Source: CAZMVY01 sp964617875
Lineage (GTDB): Bacteria > Planctomycetota > Phycisphaerae > UBA1845 > PWPN01
NCBI GenBank assembly: GCA_964617875.1
Contig: CAZUAI010000002.1
Coordinates: forward strand, 79,235-143,234
Reading direction: 5' to 3'
Length of the DNA: 64,000 nt
The notes under the pieces are model-generated. The model had not been told where the DNA came from. It saw only the letters and a list, made by a program, of their open reading frames with translations, and did not search any database. Shown here piece by piece: positions 16,726 to 24,170 of this stretch (within the stretch, counting starts at the first letter, position 1; every line of letters begins with the position of its first letter). The position numbers and the translations under genes are program-made.

Positions 16726-17475
16726 TCACAGATCCGGCGACGGGGCGGCGCTTTGTACGAACCTGCGCAGGGGGTAGAGGACGGCCTCGGTGAGGGTGCC
16801 GGTCGCCAGGTTCACGCGGCCGTCGTGCGGCACGACGATCGGCATCGGCATGCGAGCGTACCTGACGATCCCCTCGGGGTTCAGTTCCTCGGCGAGCGTC
16901 GGCTGCATCGACTCGTAGTGATTCAGCACCACGGCGTCAACGGTGAGCCTGCGCGCACGCGCGGCCTCGGCTGCGAGCATGGCCTGACCGACCGCGCCGA
17001 GAGCCGCACGGAGGACGAGGATGAGCGGCAGGGCGAACTCGGCCGCCAGGTCGGCGACCGTCGCGTCGCGGTCCAGCGGCGTCAGGAGGCCGCCAACGCC
17101 CTCGACGACCAGGGCATCGCTGTGCGAGGCGATGCGGGCGTACGACTCGCGGATCGCCGCGAGATCAAGGGGCCGGCGTGATCGCTCCGCGGCAACCGCG
17201 GGGTCCAGTTCCTGCGCATAGCGGACGGGGTTGATCGTGGCGAGGTCGTCGGGCGCGTCGGCGCAATGGGCGAGGAACTCGGCATCGCCGCTGACCAGGC
17301 CGAGCCGCGCATCCCGACGGCAGCCGACCGCCACCGGCTTGCACACGCCCACGCGCCGGCCGGCGTCATGCAGCAGTCGGGCCAGGGCGCCGGCGACGAC
17401 GGTCTTGCCGACGCCGTAATCTGCGCCGGTGACGAACCAGCCGCGAAGCACGGTCTTTGTGCTCGTATCGCTCAT
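16726..17475 (-). CDS. bioD: Dethiobiotin synthetase
   Basis: BioD closes the ureido ring of dethiobiotin from diaminopelargonate, CO2 and ATP, the penultimate biotin step. The 249-residue protein has a P-loop variant TGADYGVGKT near residue 15 (family: GTDTxVGKT), the KPVAVGC substrate strand, VVEGVGGLLTPL, and VVLNHYE for base recognition. The start is ATG 17475: the longer in-frame alternative lies upstream of the promoter at 17486-17514. No other bio genes are adjacent. Confidence 0.92.
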   Translation of the reverse strand: MSDTSTKTVLRGWFVTGADYGVGKTVVAGALARLLHDAGRRVGVCKPVAVGCRRDARLGLVSGDAEFLAHCADAPDDLATINPVRYAQELDPAVAAERSRRPLDLAAIRESYARIASHSDALVVEGVGGLLTPLDRDATVADLAAEFALPLILVLRAALGAVGQAMLAAEAARARRLTVDAVVLNHYESMQPTLAEELNPEGIVRYARMPMPIVVPHDGRVNLATGTLTEAVLYPLRRFVQSAAPSPDL

Positions 17476-17485
17476 GCCGTGGCGG

Positions 17486-17514
17486 AGGGTACGGCGGTTC
17501 CCGGCCGGCCGCAA
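17486..17514 (-). promoter_or_regulatory. Promoter for bioD (TTGCGG-N17-TACCCT), nearly leaderless
   Basis: TTGCGG (rc of 17509-17514) and TACCCT (rc of 17486-17491), 17-bp spacer. The start is predicted near 17479, only about four bases before the bioD ATG at 17475. Confidence 0.5.
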
Positions 17515-17649
17515 CCACCGAGGACCCGCATCGACGCCCTGGTGGCCCGGAAGCACATACCTGCGGAAACGCCGAATCTTGCCCGTCTGCGCGAGCTGCG
17601 GCTGATCCTGCCCGACCGGGCAACCGGCTGCCGACGACGAGCGGATGAA

Positions 17650-19101
17650 TCACACCGTCTGCGTTGGCTGCATGCGCGGCTGCTTGTTCTGCAGGTAGCG
17701 GTCGATGGCGGCGGCGGCCCGCTTGCCGTCGCCCATGGCGAGGATGACCGTGGCGGCGCCGCGAACGATATCGCCGCCGGCAAAGACGCCCGGCTTGCTC
17801 GTCATGCCGTTCTCATCGACGATGATGTAGCCCTTCTTGTTGAGCTGCAGGTCCGGCGTCGTCTGCGTAAGCAGCGGGTTGGCCCGCGTGCCGATCGCCT
17901 CGATGACCACCTGGCAGGGGATGTCGAACTCGCTGCCCTCGATCGCCACCGGGCGGGCACGGCCGGAGGCGTCCGGTTCGCCGAGCTTCATCCGCTGGCA
18001 GCGAATCGCGCGGACCCAGCCCTTCTCGTCGCCGAGGATCTCGATCGGGTTCGTGAGCAACTGGAAGACGATGCCCTCCTCCTCCGCGTGAACGATCTCC
18101 TCGGCCCGGGCCGGCATCTCGTTGCGCGAACGCCGGTACACGAGGGTGGCCGGGTCGGCGCCCATGCGGCGGGCGGTCCGCACGCCGTCCATCGCCGTGT
18201 TGCCGCCGCCGATGACGACGGCCTGCTTCGCCCGCAGGAGCGGCGTGTCGGCCGTCGGGTCGTACGCCTTCATCAGGTTCGAGCGGGTGAGGTACTCGTT
18301 GGCGCTGTAGACGCCCTTGAGGTTCTCGCCCGGGATGCCCATGAACACCGGCAGGCCGGCCCCATTGGCGACGAACACGGCGTCGTAGCCCATATCGCCC
18401 ATCAGGTCATCGATCGTGTATGTCAGGCCGATGACGACGTTGCACTGGATGTCCACGCCGAGCTGGGTCAGCATCGCGACCTCGGCGCTGACGATCTCCT
18501 TGGGCAGGCGGAACTCCGGGATGCCGTAGACGAGCACGCCGCCGGGTTGATGCAGGGCCTCGAAGACCGTCACCTTGTGGCCCTTGCGGGCCAGTTCGCC
18601 CGCCGTTGTCAGGCCCGCCGGGCCGCTGCCGACCACGGCCACCTTGAAGCCGCTCGGCCGGACCGGCGCCGGTGGTGCCTGGCCGTTCCGCCGGGCACGG
18701 GCCCAGTCGGCCACGAACCGTTCGAGGTAGCCCACCGCGACCGGCGCACCCTTGTTTCCGCGGATGCACTGGACCTCGCACTGCTCCTCCTGCGGGCAGA
18801 CACGACCGGAAATGCCCGGCAGAGCGTTGTCGCGCAGCAGGATCTCGGCGGCGCCGGCGAAGTCGCCGTCCGCCACCTTCGTCACGAACGCCGGGATGTC
18901 GATCTGCACCGGGCAGCCGGTGATGCACTTGGCGTTCTTGCAGCCGAGACACCGCCTGGCCTCGAGCATCGCGATCTGCTCGGGCAGACCCAGGTTGACC
19001 TCCTTGAACGAAACGGCCCGCTCGGCCGCCTCGCGCGCGGGCATATGCTGCCGCTCGATCTTCAATCGCTCCGACGCCTTCATCTGACCGCCTTCTGCCA
19101 T
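17650..19101 (-). CDS. nfnB: NADP-reducing bifurcating oxidoreductase large subunit (NfnB/NfnL type)
   Basis: With NfnA this forms the NADH-dependent reduced ferredoxin:NADP+ oxidoreductase, which couples exergonic and endergonic electron transfers through a bifurcating FAD. The 483-residue protein belongs to the glutamate-synthase small-subunit family: Cys 51, 54, 59 and 63 (CLGCKNAKCITGCP) and a second group (VCPQEEQCEVQC) bind two [4Fe-4S] clusters; GSGPAGL binds FAD and IGGGNTAMD binds the nicotinamide nucleotide. The assignment as Nfn rather than GltD rests on the adjacent FNR-like subunit, 3 bases upstream, and the absence of a GOGAT large subunit. gdhA lies just upstream of the operon. 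Confidence 0.88.
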   Translation of the reverse strand: MAEGGQMKASERLKIERQHMPAREAAERAVSFKEVNLGLPEQIAMLEARRCLGCKNAKCITGCPVQIDIPAFVTKVADGDFAGAAEILLRDNALPGISGRVCPQEEQCEVQCIRGNKGAPVAVGYLERFVADWARARRNGQAPPAPVRPSGFKVAVVGSGPAGLTTAGELARKGHKVTVFEALHQPGGVLVYGIPEFRLPKEIVSAEVAMLTQLGVDIQCNVVIGLTYTIDDLMGDMGYDAVFVANGAGLPVFMGIPGENLKGVYSANEYLTRSNLMKAYDPTADTPLLRAKQAVVIGGGNTAMDGVRTARRMGADPATLVYRRSRNEMPARAEEIVHAEEEGIVFQLLTNPIEILGDEKGWVRAIRCQRMKLGEPDASGRARPVAIEGSEFDIPCQVVIEAIGTRANPLLTQTTPDLQLNKKGYIIVDENGMTSKPGVFAGGDIVRGAATVILAMGDGKRAAAAIDRYLQNKQPRMQPTQTV

Positions 19102-19104
19102 GAT

Positions 19105-19956
19105 TCAGCCCGCCACCGCCTTCAACGCGCGGCACTGCTCACGATCGTGCGCCGCCTTCTCGTGCTCCCGATACGCCGTCTGCCGGTCCGACAACTCCGC
19201 GAAGTCCACCTGGTGCGCGTCGAACTCCGGCCCGTCCACGCAGGCGAACTTCATCTCGCCGCCGACCTGGACCCGGCAGCCGCCGCACATGCCCGTCCCA
19301 TCCACCATGATCGGGTTCAGCGAGGCCACCGTGTGGATGCCATACGGCCGCGTCAGCTCGGCGATCGCCCGCATCATCGGCACCGGCCCGGCCGCGAAAA
19401 CGGCCTTGACCGGCGGGTTCGCCTCGTCGATCAACTGCTTGAGTTTCGCCGTAACAAAGCCGTGGAAGCCGTAGCTGCCGTCGTCCGTACACGGATGGAC
19501 CGCGTCACACACCGACGCGAGTTCCTTCTCGAGAATCACGTACTCCTTCGTCCGGCCGCCAATGATCGCCGTCACGCGATTCTGGTTCGCCTTCAGTGCC
19601 GCGGCCTGCGGATAGATCACCGCCGTGCCCACGCCGCCGCCGACGATCACAGCGTGGCCGTAGTTCTCGATGTCCGTCGGACGGCCGAGCGGCCCCGCCA
19701 CGTCGGCCATGTCCTGACCGGCCTCCAGCTTGCACATCCGCAGCGTGGTCGCCCCCACCGCCTGCACGATGAGCGTCACGTTGCCCGTTGCGCGGTCGCT
19801 GTGCGCGACCGTCAGCGGAATCCGTTCGCTGTCGGAGGTCGGCCGAACGATCACGAACTGCCCCGGCAGACACCGGCGCACGACATGCGGCGCCTGTACG
19901 ACCAGGCGCCGAACGTTCGGCGCCAACCACTGCGCATCAAGAATCGGATATCCCAT
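19105..19956 (-). CDS. nfnA: NfnA/NfnS-type ferredoxin-NADP reductase subunit
   Basis: A 283-residue FNR-like subunit (related to PyrK and SudB). N-terminal FAD-binding barrel (CLPGQFVIVRP, RIPLTVAHSD), nucleotide-binding GGGVGTAVIYP, AAGPVPMMRAI, and a C-terminal [2Fe-2S] segment MCGGCRVQVGG with a further Cys in KFACVDGPEFD, matching NfnS. It would hold the NAD(H)-reactive FAD. First gene of the operon, followed by nfnB after 3 bases, and served by two tandem promoters. Confidence 0.88.
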   Translation of the reverse strand: MGYPILDAQWLAPNVRRLVVQAPHVVRRCLPGQFVIVRPTSDSERIPLTVAHSDRATGNVTLIVQAVGATTLRMCKLEAGQDMADVAGPLGRPTDIENYGHAVIVGGGVGTAVIYPQAAALKANQNRVTAIIGGRTKEYVILEKELASVCDAVHPCTDDGSYGFHGFVTAKLKQLIDEANPPVKAVFAAGPVPMMRAIAELTRPYGIHTVASLNPIMVDGTGMCGGCRVQVGGEMKFACVDGPEFDAHQVDFAELSDRQTAYREHEKAAHDREQCRALKAVAG

Positions 19957-19969
19957 TTATTCAACCTTG

Positions 19970-19998
19970 ATTCTATGCGTTGGCCCCGTATCGACCAA
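19970..19998 (-). promoter_or_regulatory. Proximal promoter P2 of nfnAB (TTGGTC-N17-TAGAAT)
   Basis: TTGGTC (rc of 19993-19998) and TAGAAT (rc of 19970-19975), 17-bp spacer, predicted start near 19963, seven bases before the nfnA ATG. Confidence 0.45.
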
Positions 19999-20014
19999 GT
20001 TAACGTAGCGCGTA

Positions 20015-20043
20015 AGTATAGCAAGCGGCGGCATCGGCGCCAA
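20015..20043 (-). promoter_or_regulatory. Distal promoter P1 of nfnAB (TTGGCG-N17-TATACT)
   Basis: TTGGCG (rc of 20038-20043) and TATACT (rc of 20015-20020), 17-bp spacer, predicted start near 20008 and a leader of about 50 bases. The P2 boxes lie within this leader. Confidence 0.65.
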
Positions 20044-20080
20044 CCCGCCGCGCCGGTCCGTACAGGTCGAGGGCAGAGGC

Positions 20081-20156
20081 GGTCCGTGACGCACGCCCGG
20101 GGGCGGTGGCGATGGCCGCGTACCATCGCGCGCCCGAGAGCGACACGTCACGGACC
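20081..20156. other. Three-tier inverted repeat / structured element downstream of gdhA
   Basis: A perfect 11-bp inverted repeat, GGTCCGTGACG (20081-20091) and CGTCACGGACC (20146-20156), encloses a second stem GGGCG (20101-20105) with CGCCC (20131-20135), which encloses a third, CGATGG (20110-20115) with CCATCG (20123-20128), around a 7-base loop. It lies between the gdhA stop and nfn P1, with no T-tract. It may be a gdhA transcript end, a structured RNA or a small repeat element. Confidence 0.6.
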
Positions 20157-20182
20157 CGTCCCGCAGCCGAAGGACCGCGTGG

Positions 20183-21523
20183 TTACACGAGGCCCTGATC
20201 GAGCATCGAGTTCGCGACCTTGACGAAGCCGGCGACGTTGGCGCCGAGCACGAGGTTGTCGGGCTGGCCGTACTCGGCCGCCGCATTGCGTGCCGCGGTG
20301 TGAATCGCCCGCATGATGTTGCGAAGGCGCTCATCGACCTTCTCGCGCGGCCAGTTGGTCCGCTGGGAGTTCTGGCTCATCTCAAGGCCCGAGGTCGCGA
20401 CGCCGCCGGCGTTGGCGGCCTTGGCGGGGCCGTAGAGGATCTTCGCCCCGAGGTAAACGTCGATCGCGTCGAGATCGCTCGGCATGTTCGCGCCTTCGGC
20501 CACGAGCTTGCAGCCGTTCTTGATGAGGGTCTTCGCCTCTTCGCCGTTGACTTCGTTCTGCGTGGCCGACGGGAAGGCGCAGTCGCACTTGATGCCCCAG
20601 GGCTTGGCGCCTTCCTTGTACTCGACGCCCTTGAACTTCTCGGCGTATTCCCTGATGCGGCCGCGGCGGACTTCCTTGAGGTCGATGACCCAGGCGAGCT
20701 TCTCGGCGTCGATGCCGGCCGGGTCGTAGATCGTGCCGTTCGAATCGGAGAGGCTCACGACCTTGCCGCCGAGCTGGTTGATCTTCTCGACGGTGTACTG
20801 GGCGACGTTGCCCGAACCGGAGACGACGCACGTCTTGCCCTTCATCGAATCGTTGCGTGTCGCAAGCATTTCCTGCGCGAAGTAGACGCAGCCGTAGCCG
20901 GTCGCCTCGGGCCGGATGAGCGAGCCGCCCCAGTTCAGGCCCTTGCCGGTGAGCACGCCGGTGAACTCATTGCGGATGCGCTTGTACTGGCCGTAGAGGA
21001 ACCCGATCTCGCGGCCGCCGACGCCGATATCGCCCGCCGGCACGTCGGTGTCCGGTCCGATGTACTTGCACAGCTCGGTCATGAACGACTGGCAGAAGCG
21101 CATGACCTCGTTGTCCGACTTGCCCTTGGGATCGAAGTCCGAGCCGCCCTTGCCGCCGCCCATCGGGAGGGTCGTGAGCGAGTTCTTCAGGATCTGCTCG
21201 AAGGCGAGGAACTTGAGGATGCCGAGGTTGACCGTCGGATGGAAGCGCAGACCGCCCTTGTAGGGGCCGATGGCGCTGTTGAACTGGATGCGGAAGCCGC
21301 GGTTGACCTGCACGTTGCCCTTGTCGTCCAGCCAGGGCACGCGGAACATGATCACGCGTTCCGGCTCGACGAATCGCTCGAGCACGCGATATTTCTCATA
21401 CTTCGGGTGCCGTTCGAAGACCGGCTTGAGCGAATCGAGCACTTCCTTGACGGCCTGGTGAAACTCCGGCTCGGCCGGATTGCGCTTGATCACCAACTCC
21501 ATGACACTGTCTACGTAACCCAT
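20183..21523 (-). CDS. gdhA: Glutamate dehydrogenase, hexameric NADP type
   Basis: Interconverts 2-oxoglutarate plus ammonium and glutamate. The 446-residue protein matches the small hexameric GDH class: KGGLRFHP, the catalytic region PMGGGKGGSDFDPKGKSD, DVPAGDIGVGGREIGF, the Rossmann segment VVSGSGNVAQYTVEK, and NAGGVATSGLEMSQN. ATG 21523 is preceded by AAAGGAAC, the best ribosome binding site in the frame. Divergent from an NrpR-type regulator with 344 bases between, and upstream of nfnAB, which could supply NADPH for it. Confidence 0.95.
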   Translation of the reverse strand: MGYVDSVMELVIKRNPAEPEFHQAVKEVLDSLKPVFERHPKYEKYRVLERFVEPERVIMFRVPWLDDKGNVQVNRGFRIQFNSAIGPYKGGLRFHPTVNLGILKFLAFEQILKNSLTTLPMGGGKGGSDFDPKGKSDNEVMRFCQSFMTELCKYIGPDTDVPAGDIGVGGREIGFLYGQYKRIRNEFTGVLTGKGLNWGGSLIRPEATGYGCVYFAQEMLATRNDSMKGKTCVVSGSGNVAQYTVEKINQLGGKVVSLSDSNGTIYDPAGIDAEKLAWVIDLKEVRRGRIREYAEKFKGVEYKEGAKPWGIKCDCAFPSATQNEVNGEEAKTLIKNGCKLVAEGANMPSDLDAIDVYLGAKILYGPAKAANAGGVATSGLEMSQNSQRTNWPREKVDERLRNIMRAIHTAARNAAAEYGQPDNLVLGANVAGFVKVANSMLDQGLV

Positions 21524-21691
21524 GCGATCCGTTCCTTTCTCGTCGCGTCGCGGGAACGACCCGACCATGCTGCCGCCCTGCCACTGCGGCCTTTCCGTTC
21601 GCCCGTCGCGGGATTGTCACCGGGGGCGCGGGTTGCTGTTCGTGGGCAGGGCCATCTCTTAACCGGGCGCCACGGCGGGCCCGGCGGCATC

Positions 21692-21720
21692 AGGATACCA
21701 CGTTTCGTCGTCCAGGGGAA
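21692..21720 (-). promoter_or_regulatory. Candidate gdhA promoter (TTCCCC-N17-TATCCT)
   Basis: TATCCT (rc of 21692-21697) with a weak -35 hexamer TTCCCC (rc of 21715-21720), 17-bp spacer, start near 21685. A poor -35 is common where an activator or a repressor controls the gene. Confidence 0.35.
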
Positions 21721-21728
21721 GCGTTTCC
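21717..21728. promoter_or_regulatory. Palindrome GGAA-N4-TTCC overlapping the gdhA -35, candidate NrpR operator
   Basis: GGAAGCGTTTCC at 21717-21728 is a near-perfect 12-bp palindrome and overlaps the putative gdhA -35. Archaeal NrpR operators in nitrogen-assimilation genes are GGAA/TTCC half-sites with a longer spacer (six bases as I recall), so this is similar but not identical. The link to NrpR is inference from position and half-site identity. Confidence 0.35.
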
Positions 21729-21811
21729 GTGCGAAAACACCAAGAAATACGCAAGAATCTGCATCCCGCGGGCAATCCGGGCGAAACCCGGCACTGATGC
21801 CGCCCTTGCCG

Positions 21812-21840
21812 TTGAACACAACCCCACGAGGCGGTATCAT
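21812..21840 (+). promoter_or_regulatory. Promoter for the NrpR-like gene (TTGAAC-N17-TATCAT)
   Basis: TTGAAC at 21812-21817 and TATCAT at 21835-21840, 17-bp spacer; start near 21847, about 21 bases before the GTG start. Confidence 0.6.
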
Positions 21841-21867
21841 TGCCGAACGGCGACAGACCGGCCGAAG

Positions 21868-22899
21868 GTGATCGTGAAGTACTTTGACCCGAAAAAGAAG
21901 CTCGCCGTCCTCCGCGTGCTGCGAAACGCCGCCCGGCCGCTCGGCGGCGCCCGCGTCGCCAAGGAGCTTCACGCCTTCGGGCTCGACCTCAAACCCCGCA
22001 CGCTCCGCCTGTACCTCGAGCACCTCGAGGAGCAGGGGCTCGTCCACGGCGCAGGGCCGCGCGGGCGCGCGATCACGCCCCGCGGCATCGACGAACTCAA
22101 GAAGACCACCGCGATCGACCGCGTCGGCTTCACGGCGGCGCGCGTCGATGCGCTCGCGTACCAGACGACGTTTCGCCTGGCGTCACGGACCGGCGGCATC
22201 GTCGTGAACGCTTCAATCCTCAGCGAAGGCGATCTCGCGGATTCGCTGCGCGCCATCGCCACTGTGCTCGACGCCGGACTTGGCATGGGGCGCTATCTCG
22301 CCGTCGCCCGGGCGGGCGAAACGTTCGGCGACCTGCCGATTCCGCCGGGCCGGGTGGCGATTGCCACCGTGTGCAGCGTCACAATCAACGCGATCCTCCT
22401 CGCCGCCGGAATCCCCGTGGTCTCCCGCTTCGGGGGCGTGCTCGAGATGGAGGACGGACGCCCCGCGCGGTTCACGGACGTGATCCACTACGACGGTACG
22501 TCGCTCGACCCGCTGGAGATCTTCATCAAGGGACGTCTCACGAGCGTCACGCAGGCCGCGCGCACCGGCAACGGACGGATCGGCGCGAGCTTCCGCGAGA
22601 TCCCGTCGGCGGCCGTCCCCGCCGTCGAGAAGATCGCGCGGCGGCTCGACCGCATTCACCTCAACGGCATCCTCATGATCGGCCACCGCAATCAGCCGTT
22701 GCTCGACTTTCCCGTGCAGGAGGGCCGCACGGGCATGATCGTCGCGGGCGGACTCAATGCCATCGCCGCCGTCGAGGAAGCGGGCATTCCGGTCACGAGT
22801 TTTGCGATGCACGGGCTGCTCGACTTCGCCAGGCTCTCGCCGTGCGACAAGCTCCTGGCCGCGAACGCCGAATCACCCGCCCGTACACGGACCGGATAG
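21868..22899 (+). CDS. nrpR: NrpR-family transcriptional regulator (winged helix plus one NrpR/DUF128 domain)
   Basis: A 343-residue protein. Residues about 8-75 form a winged helix (LAVLRVLRNAARPLGGARVA, LRLYLEHLEEQGLV, ITPRGIDEL). Residues about 85-330 match the NrpR regulatory domain, which in methanogens senses 2-oxoglutarate and represses nitrogen-assimilation genes: TGGIVVNASIL, RVAIATVCSVTINAILL, PVVSRFGGVLE, and EEAGIPVTSFAMHG. One regulatory domain is present, where some archaeal forms have two. GTG 21868 is used; GTG 21874 is also possible, with GAAGG in front. Divergent from gdhA, which makes gdhA the obvious target. Confidence 0.85.
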   Translation: MIVKYFDPKKKLAVLRVLRNAARPLGGARVAKELHAFGLDLKPRTLRLYLEHLEEQGLVHGAGPRGRAITPRGIDELKKTTAIDRVGFTAARVDALAYQTTFRLASRTGGIVVNASILSEGDLADSLRAIATVLDAGLGMGRYLAVARAGETFGDLPIPPGRVAIATVCSVTINAILLAAGIPVVSRFGGVLEMEDGRPARFTDVIHYDGTSLDPLEIFIKGRLTSVTQAARTGNGRIGASFREIPSAAVPAVEKIARRLDRIHLNGILMIGHRNQPLLDFPVQEGRTGMIVAGGLNAIAAVEEAGIPVTSFAMHGLLDFARLSPCDKLLAANAESPARTRTG

Positions 22900-23102
22900 A
22901 CGACCTTTCACGCACAATCATTTGACTCTGCTCAGCCCTGTCTTCGTTCTCAATGCTCGCCAGCGGCACATACCGACCTTGAGGCGCAGAACACAGGTAT
23001 CCATAACTCTATTTCCGCCAATAGCTTCGAGAGGCTCCCGTACCGGCCGGGCCACGCAGCCCCCTCGTCAACTCTGATTCTCGCCTGATTCTGATTCGTC
23101 CC

Positions 23103-23131
23103 TTGACAGATGGTTTCTGGCGTACTAATAT
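23103..23131 (+). promoter_or_regulatory. Strong promoter for cysK (TTGACA-N17-TAATAT)
   Basis: Consensus -35 TTGACA at 23103-23108 and near-consensus TAATAT at 23126-23131 with a 17-bp spacer: the best sigma-70 match in the window. Start near 23138. Confidence 0.8.
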
Positions 23132-23137
23132 ACGACT

Positions 23138-23222
23138 GGCGTAGTCGTTGTAAGCGTTGTGGCCGCCGGCACGGGGCCCGCTCACAACAACGCACGCGAA
23201 CGGATCCCAAGGAGACGGACTC
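23138..23222 (+). other. cysK 5' leader with two mutually exclusive hairpins
   Basis: GCGTTGT (23154-23160) can pair with ACAACGC (23187-23193); alternatively GTTGTG (23156-23161) can pair with CACAAC (23183-23188). The two share bases and cannot coexist. The leader ends in AAGGAG at 23209-23214. It is too short for, and does not resemble, a SAM riboswitch. Confidence 0.3.
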
Positions 23223-24167
23223 ATGGCCCGCTTGTTCGACGACATCACCAAGACGATCGGCAACACGCCCCTGGTACGAATCAACCGCATTATTCCGGCG
23301 CCGGCGACGGTGTACGCGAAGCTGGAGTTCTTCAATCCGCTTTCGAGCGTCAAGGACCGGATCGGCGTGTCGATGATCGAGGCGGCGGAGAAGGCCGGCC
23401 GCATCCACAGGGGAAGCGTCCTCATCGAGCCGACGTCGGGCAACACGGGCATTGCGTTGGCGTTCGTCTGCGCGGCGAAGGGATACCGCCTGATCCTGAC
23501 GATGCCGGAGAGCATGTCGGTCGAACGGCGGAGCCTCCTGAAAGCCCTCGGCGCCGAACTCGTACTGACCCCGGCGACCGAGGGGATGAAGGGCGCGATC
23601 GCCAAGGCCGAGCAACTGGCGAAGGAACTGCCGAACGCCGTGATCCTCCAGCAGTTCCAGAACCCCGCCAACCCCGAGATCCACCGGCGGACGACCGCCG
23701 AGGAGATCTGGAACGACACGGACGGCAAGGTGGACATCCTCATCAGCGGCGTCGGCACGGGGGGAACGATCACGGGCATCAGCGAGGTCATCAAGAAGCG
23801 AAAGCCCTCGTTCCAGGCGATCGCGGTCGAGCCCGTCGATTCGCCCGTCATCACGCAGAAGCGCGACGGACAGCCGATCAAGCCGGGGCCGCACAAGATC
23901 CAGGGCATCGGGGCGGGATTCATCCCCGATGTTCTCAACCTCGGCATCGTCGATGACGTGGTCCGTGTCGCGAACAACGACGCCTTCGCGTGGGCCCGTC
24001 GTGCGGCGAAGGAAGAGGGCATTCTCTGCGGCATCTCCTCGGGCGCGGCGCTCTGCGCGGCCAACGAGGTTGCGAATCGGCCCGGGAACGCCGGCAAGCT
24101 GATCGTCGTGATCCTCGCGAGTTGCGGCGAGCGATACCTCTCCACGCCGCTCTTCCAGGAGGGCTAG
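23223..24167 (+). CDS. cysK: Cysteine synthase (O-acetylserine sulfhydrylase family)
   Basis: PLP-dependent enzyme making cysteine from O-acetylserine and sulfide. The 314-residue protein has IGNTPLVRINR, the PLP lysine in NPLSSVKDRIG, the substrate loop EPTSGNTGIALA, phosphate-binding GVGTGGTITG, and the C-terminal GISSGAAL. ATG 23223 follows AAGGAG by 8 bases. With the cystathionine enzyme 3 bases downstream, a cystathionine beta-synthase-like role in reverse transsulfuration is an alternative, but the length and motifs fit CysK, with no CBS regulatory domain. Confidence 0.9.
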   Translation: MARLFDDITKTIGNTPLVRINRIIPAPATVYAKLEFFNPLSSVKDRIGVSMIEAAEKAGRIHRGSVLIEPTSGNTGIALAFVCAAKGYRLILTMPESMSVERRSLLKALGAELVLTPATEGMKGAIAKAEQLAKELPNAVILQQFQNPANPEIHRRTTAEEIWNDTDGKVDILISGVGTGGTITGISEVIKKRKPSFQAIAVEPVDSPVITQKRDGQPIKPGPHKIQGIGAGFIPDVLNLGIVDDVVRVANNDAFAWARRAAKEEGILCGISSGAALCAANEVANRPGNAGKLIVVILASCGERYLSTPLFQEG

Positions 24168-24170
24168 CCC

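Noticed and set aside
17650..19101. Annotation of nfnB as glutamate synthase small subunit (GltD)
   Set aside because: No glutamate synthase large subunit nearby, and the FNR-like nfnA gene directly precedes it, the Nfn arrangement.
17266..20223. A 985-codon open frame on the plus strand
   Set aside because: It is antisense to bioD, nfnB and nfnA, whose motifs are unambiguous. Its composition is a shadow of GC-rich third positions.
23138..23222. SAM riboswitch in the cysK leader
   Set aside because: Only about 85 bases, no conserved SAM-I, SAM-II or SAM-IV core recognised.
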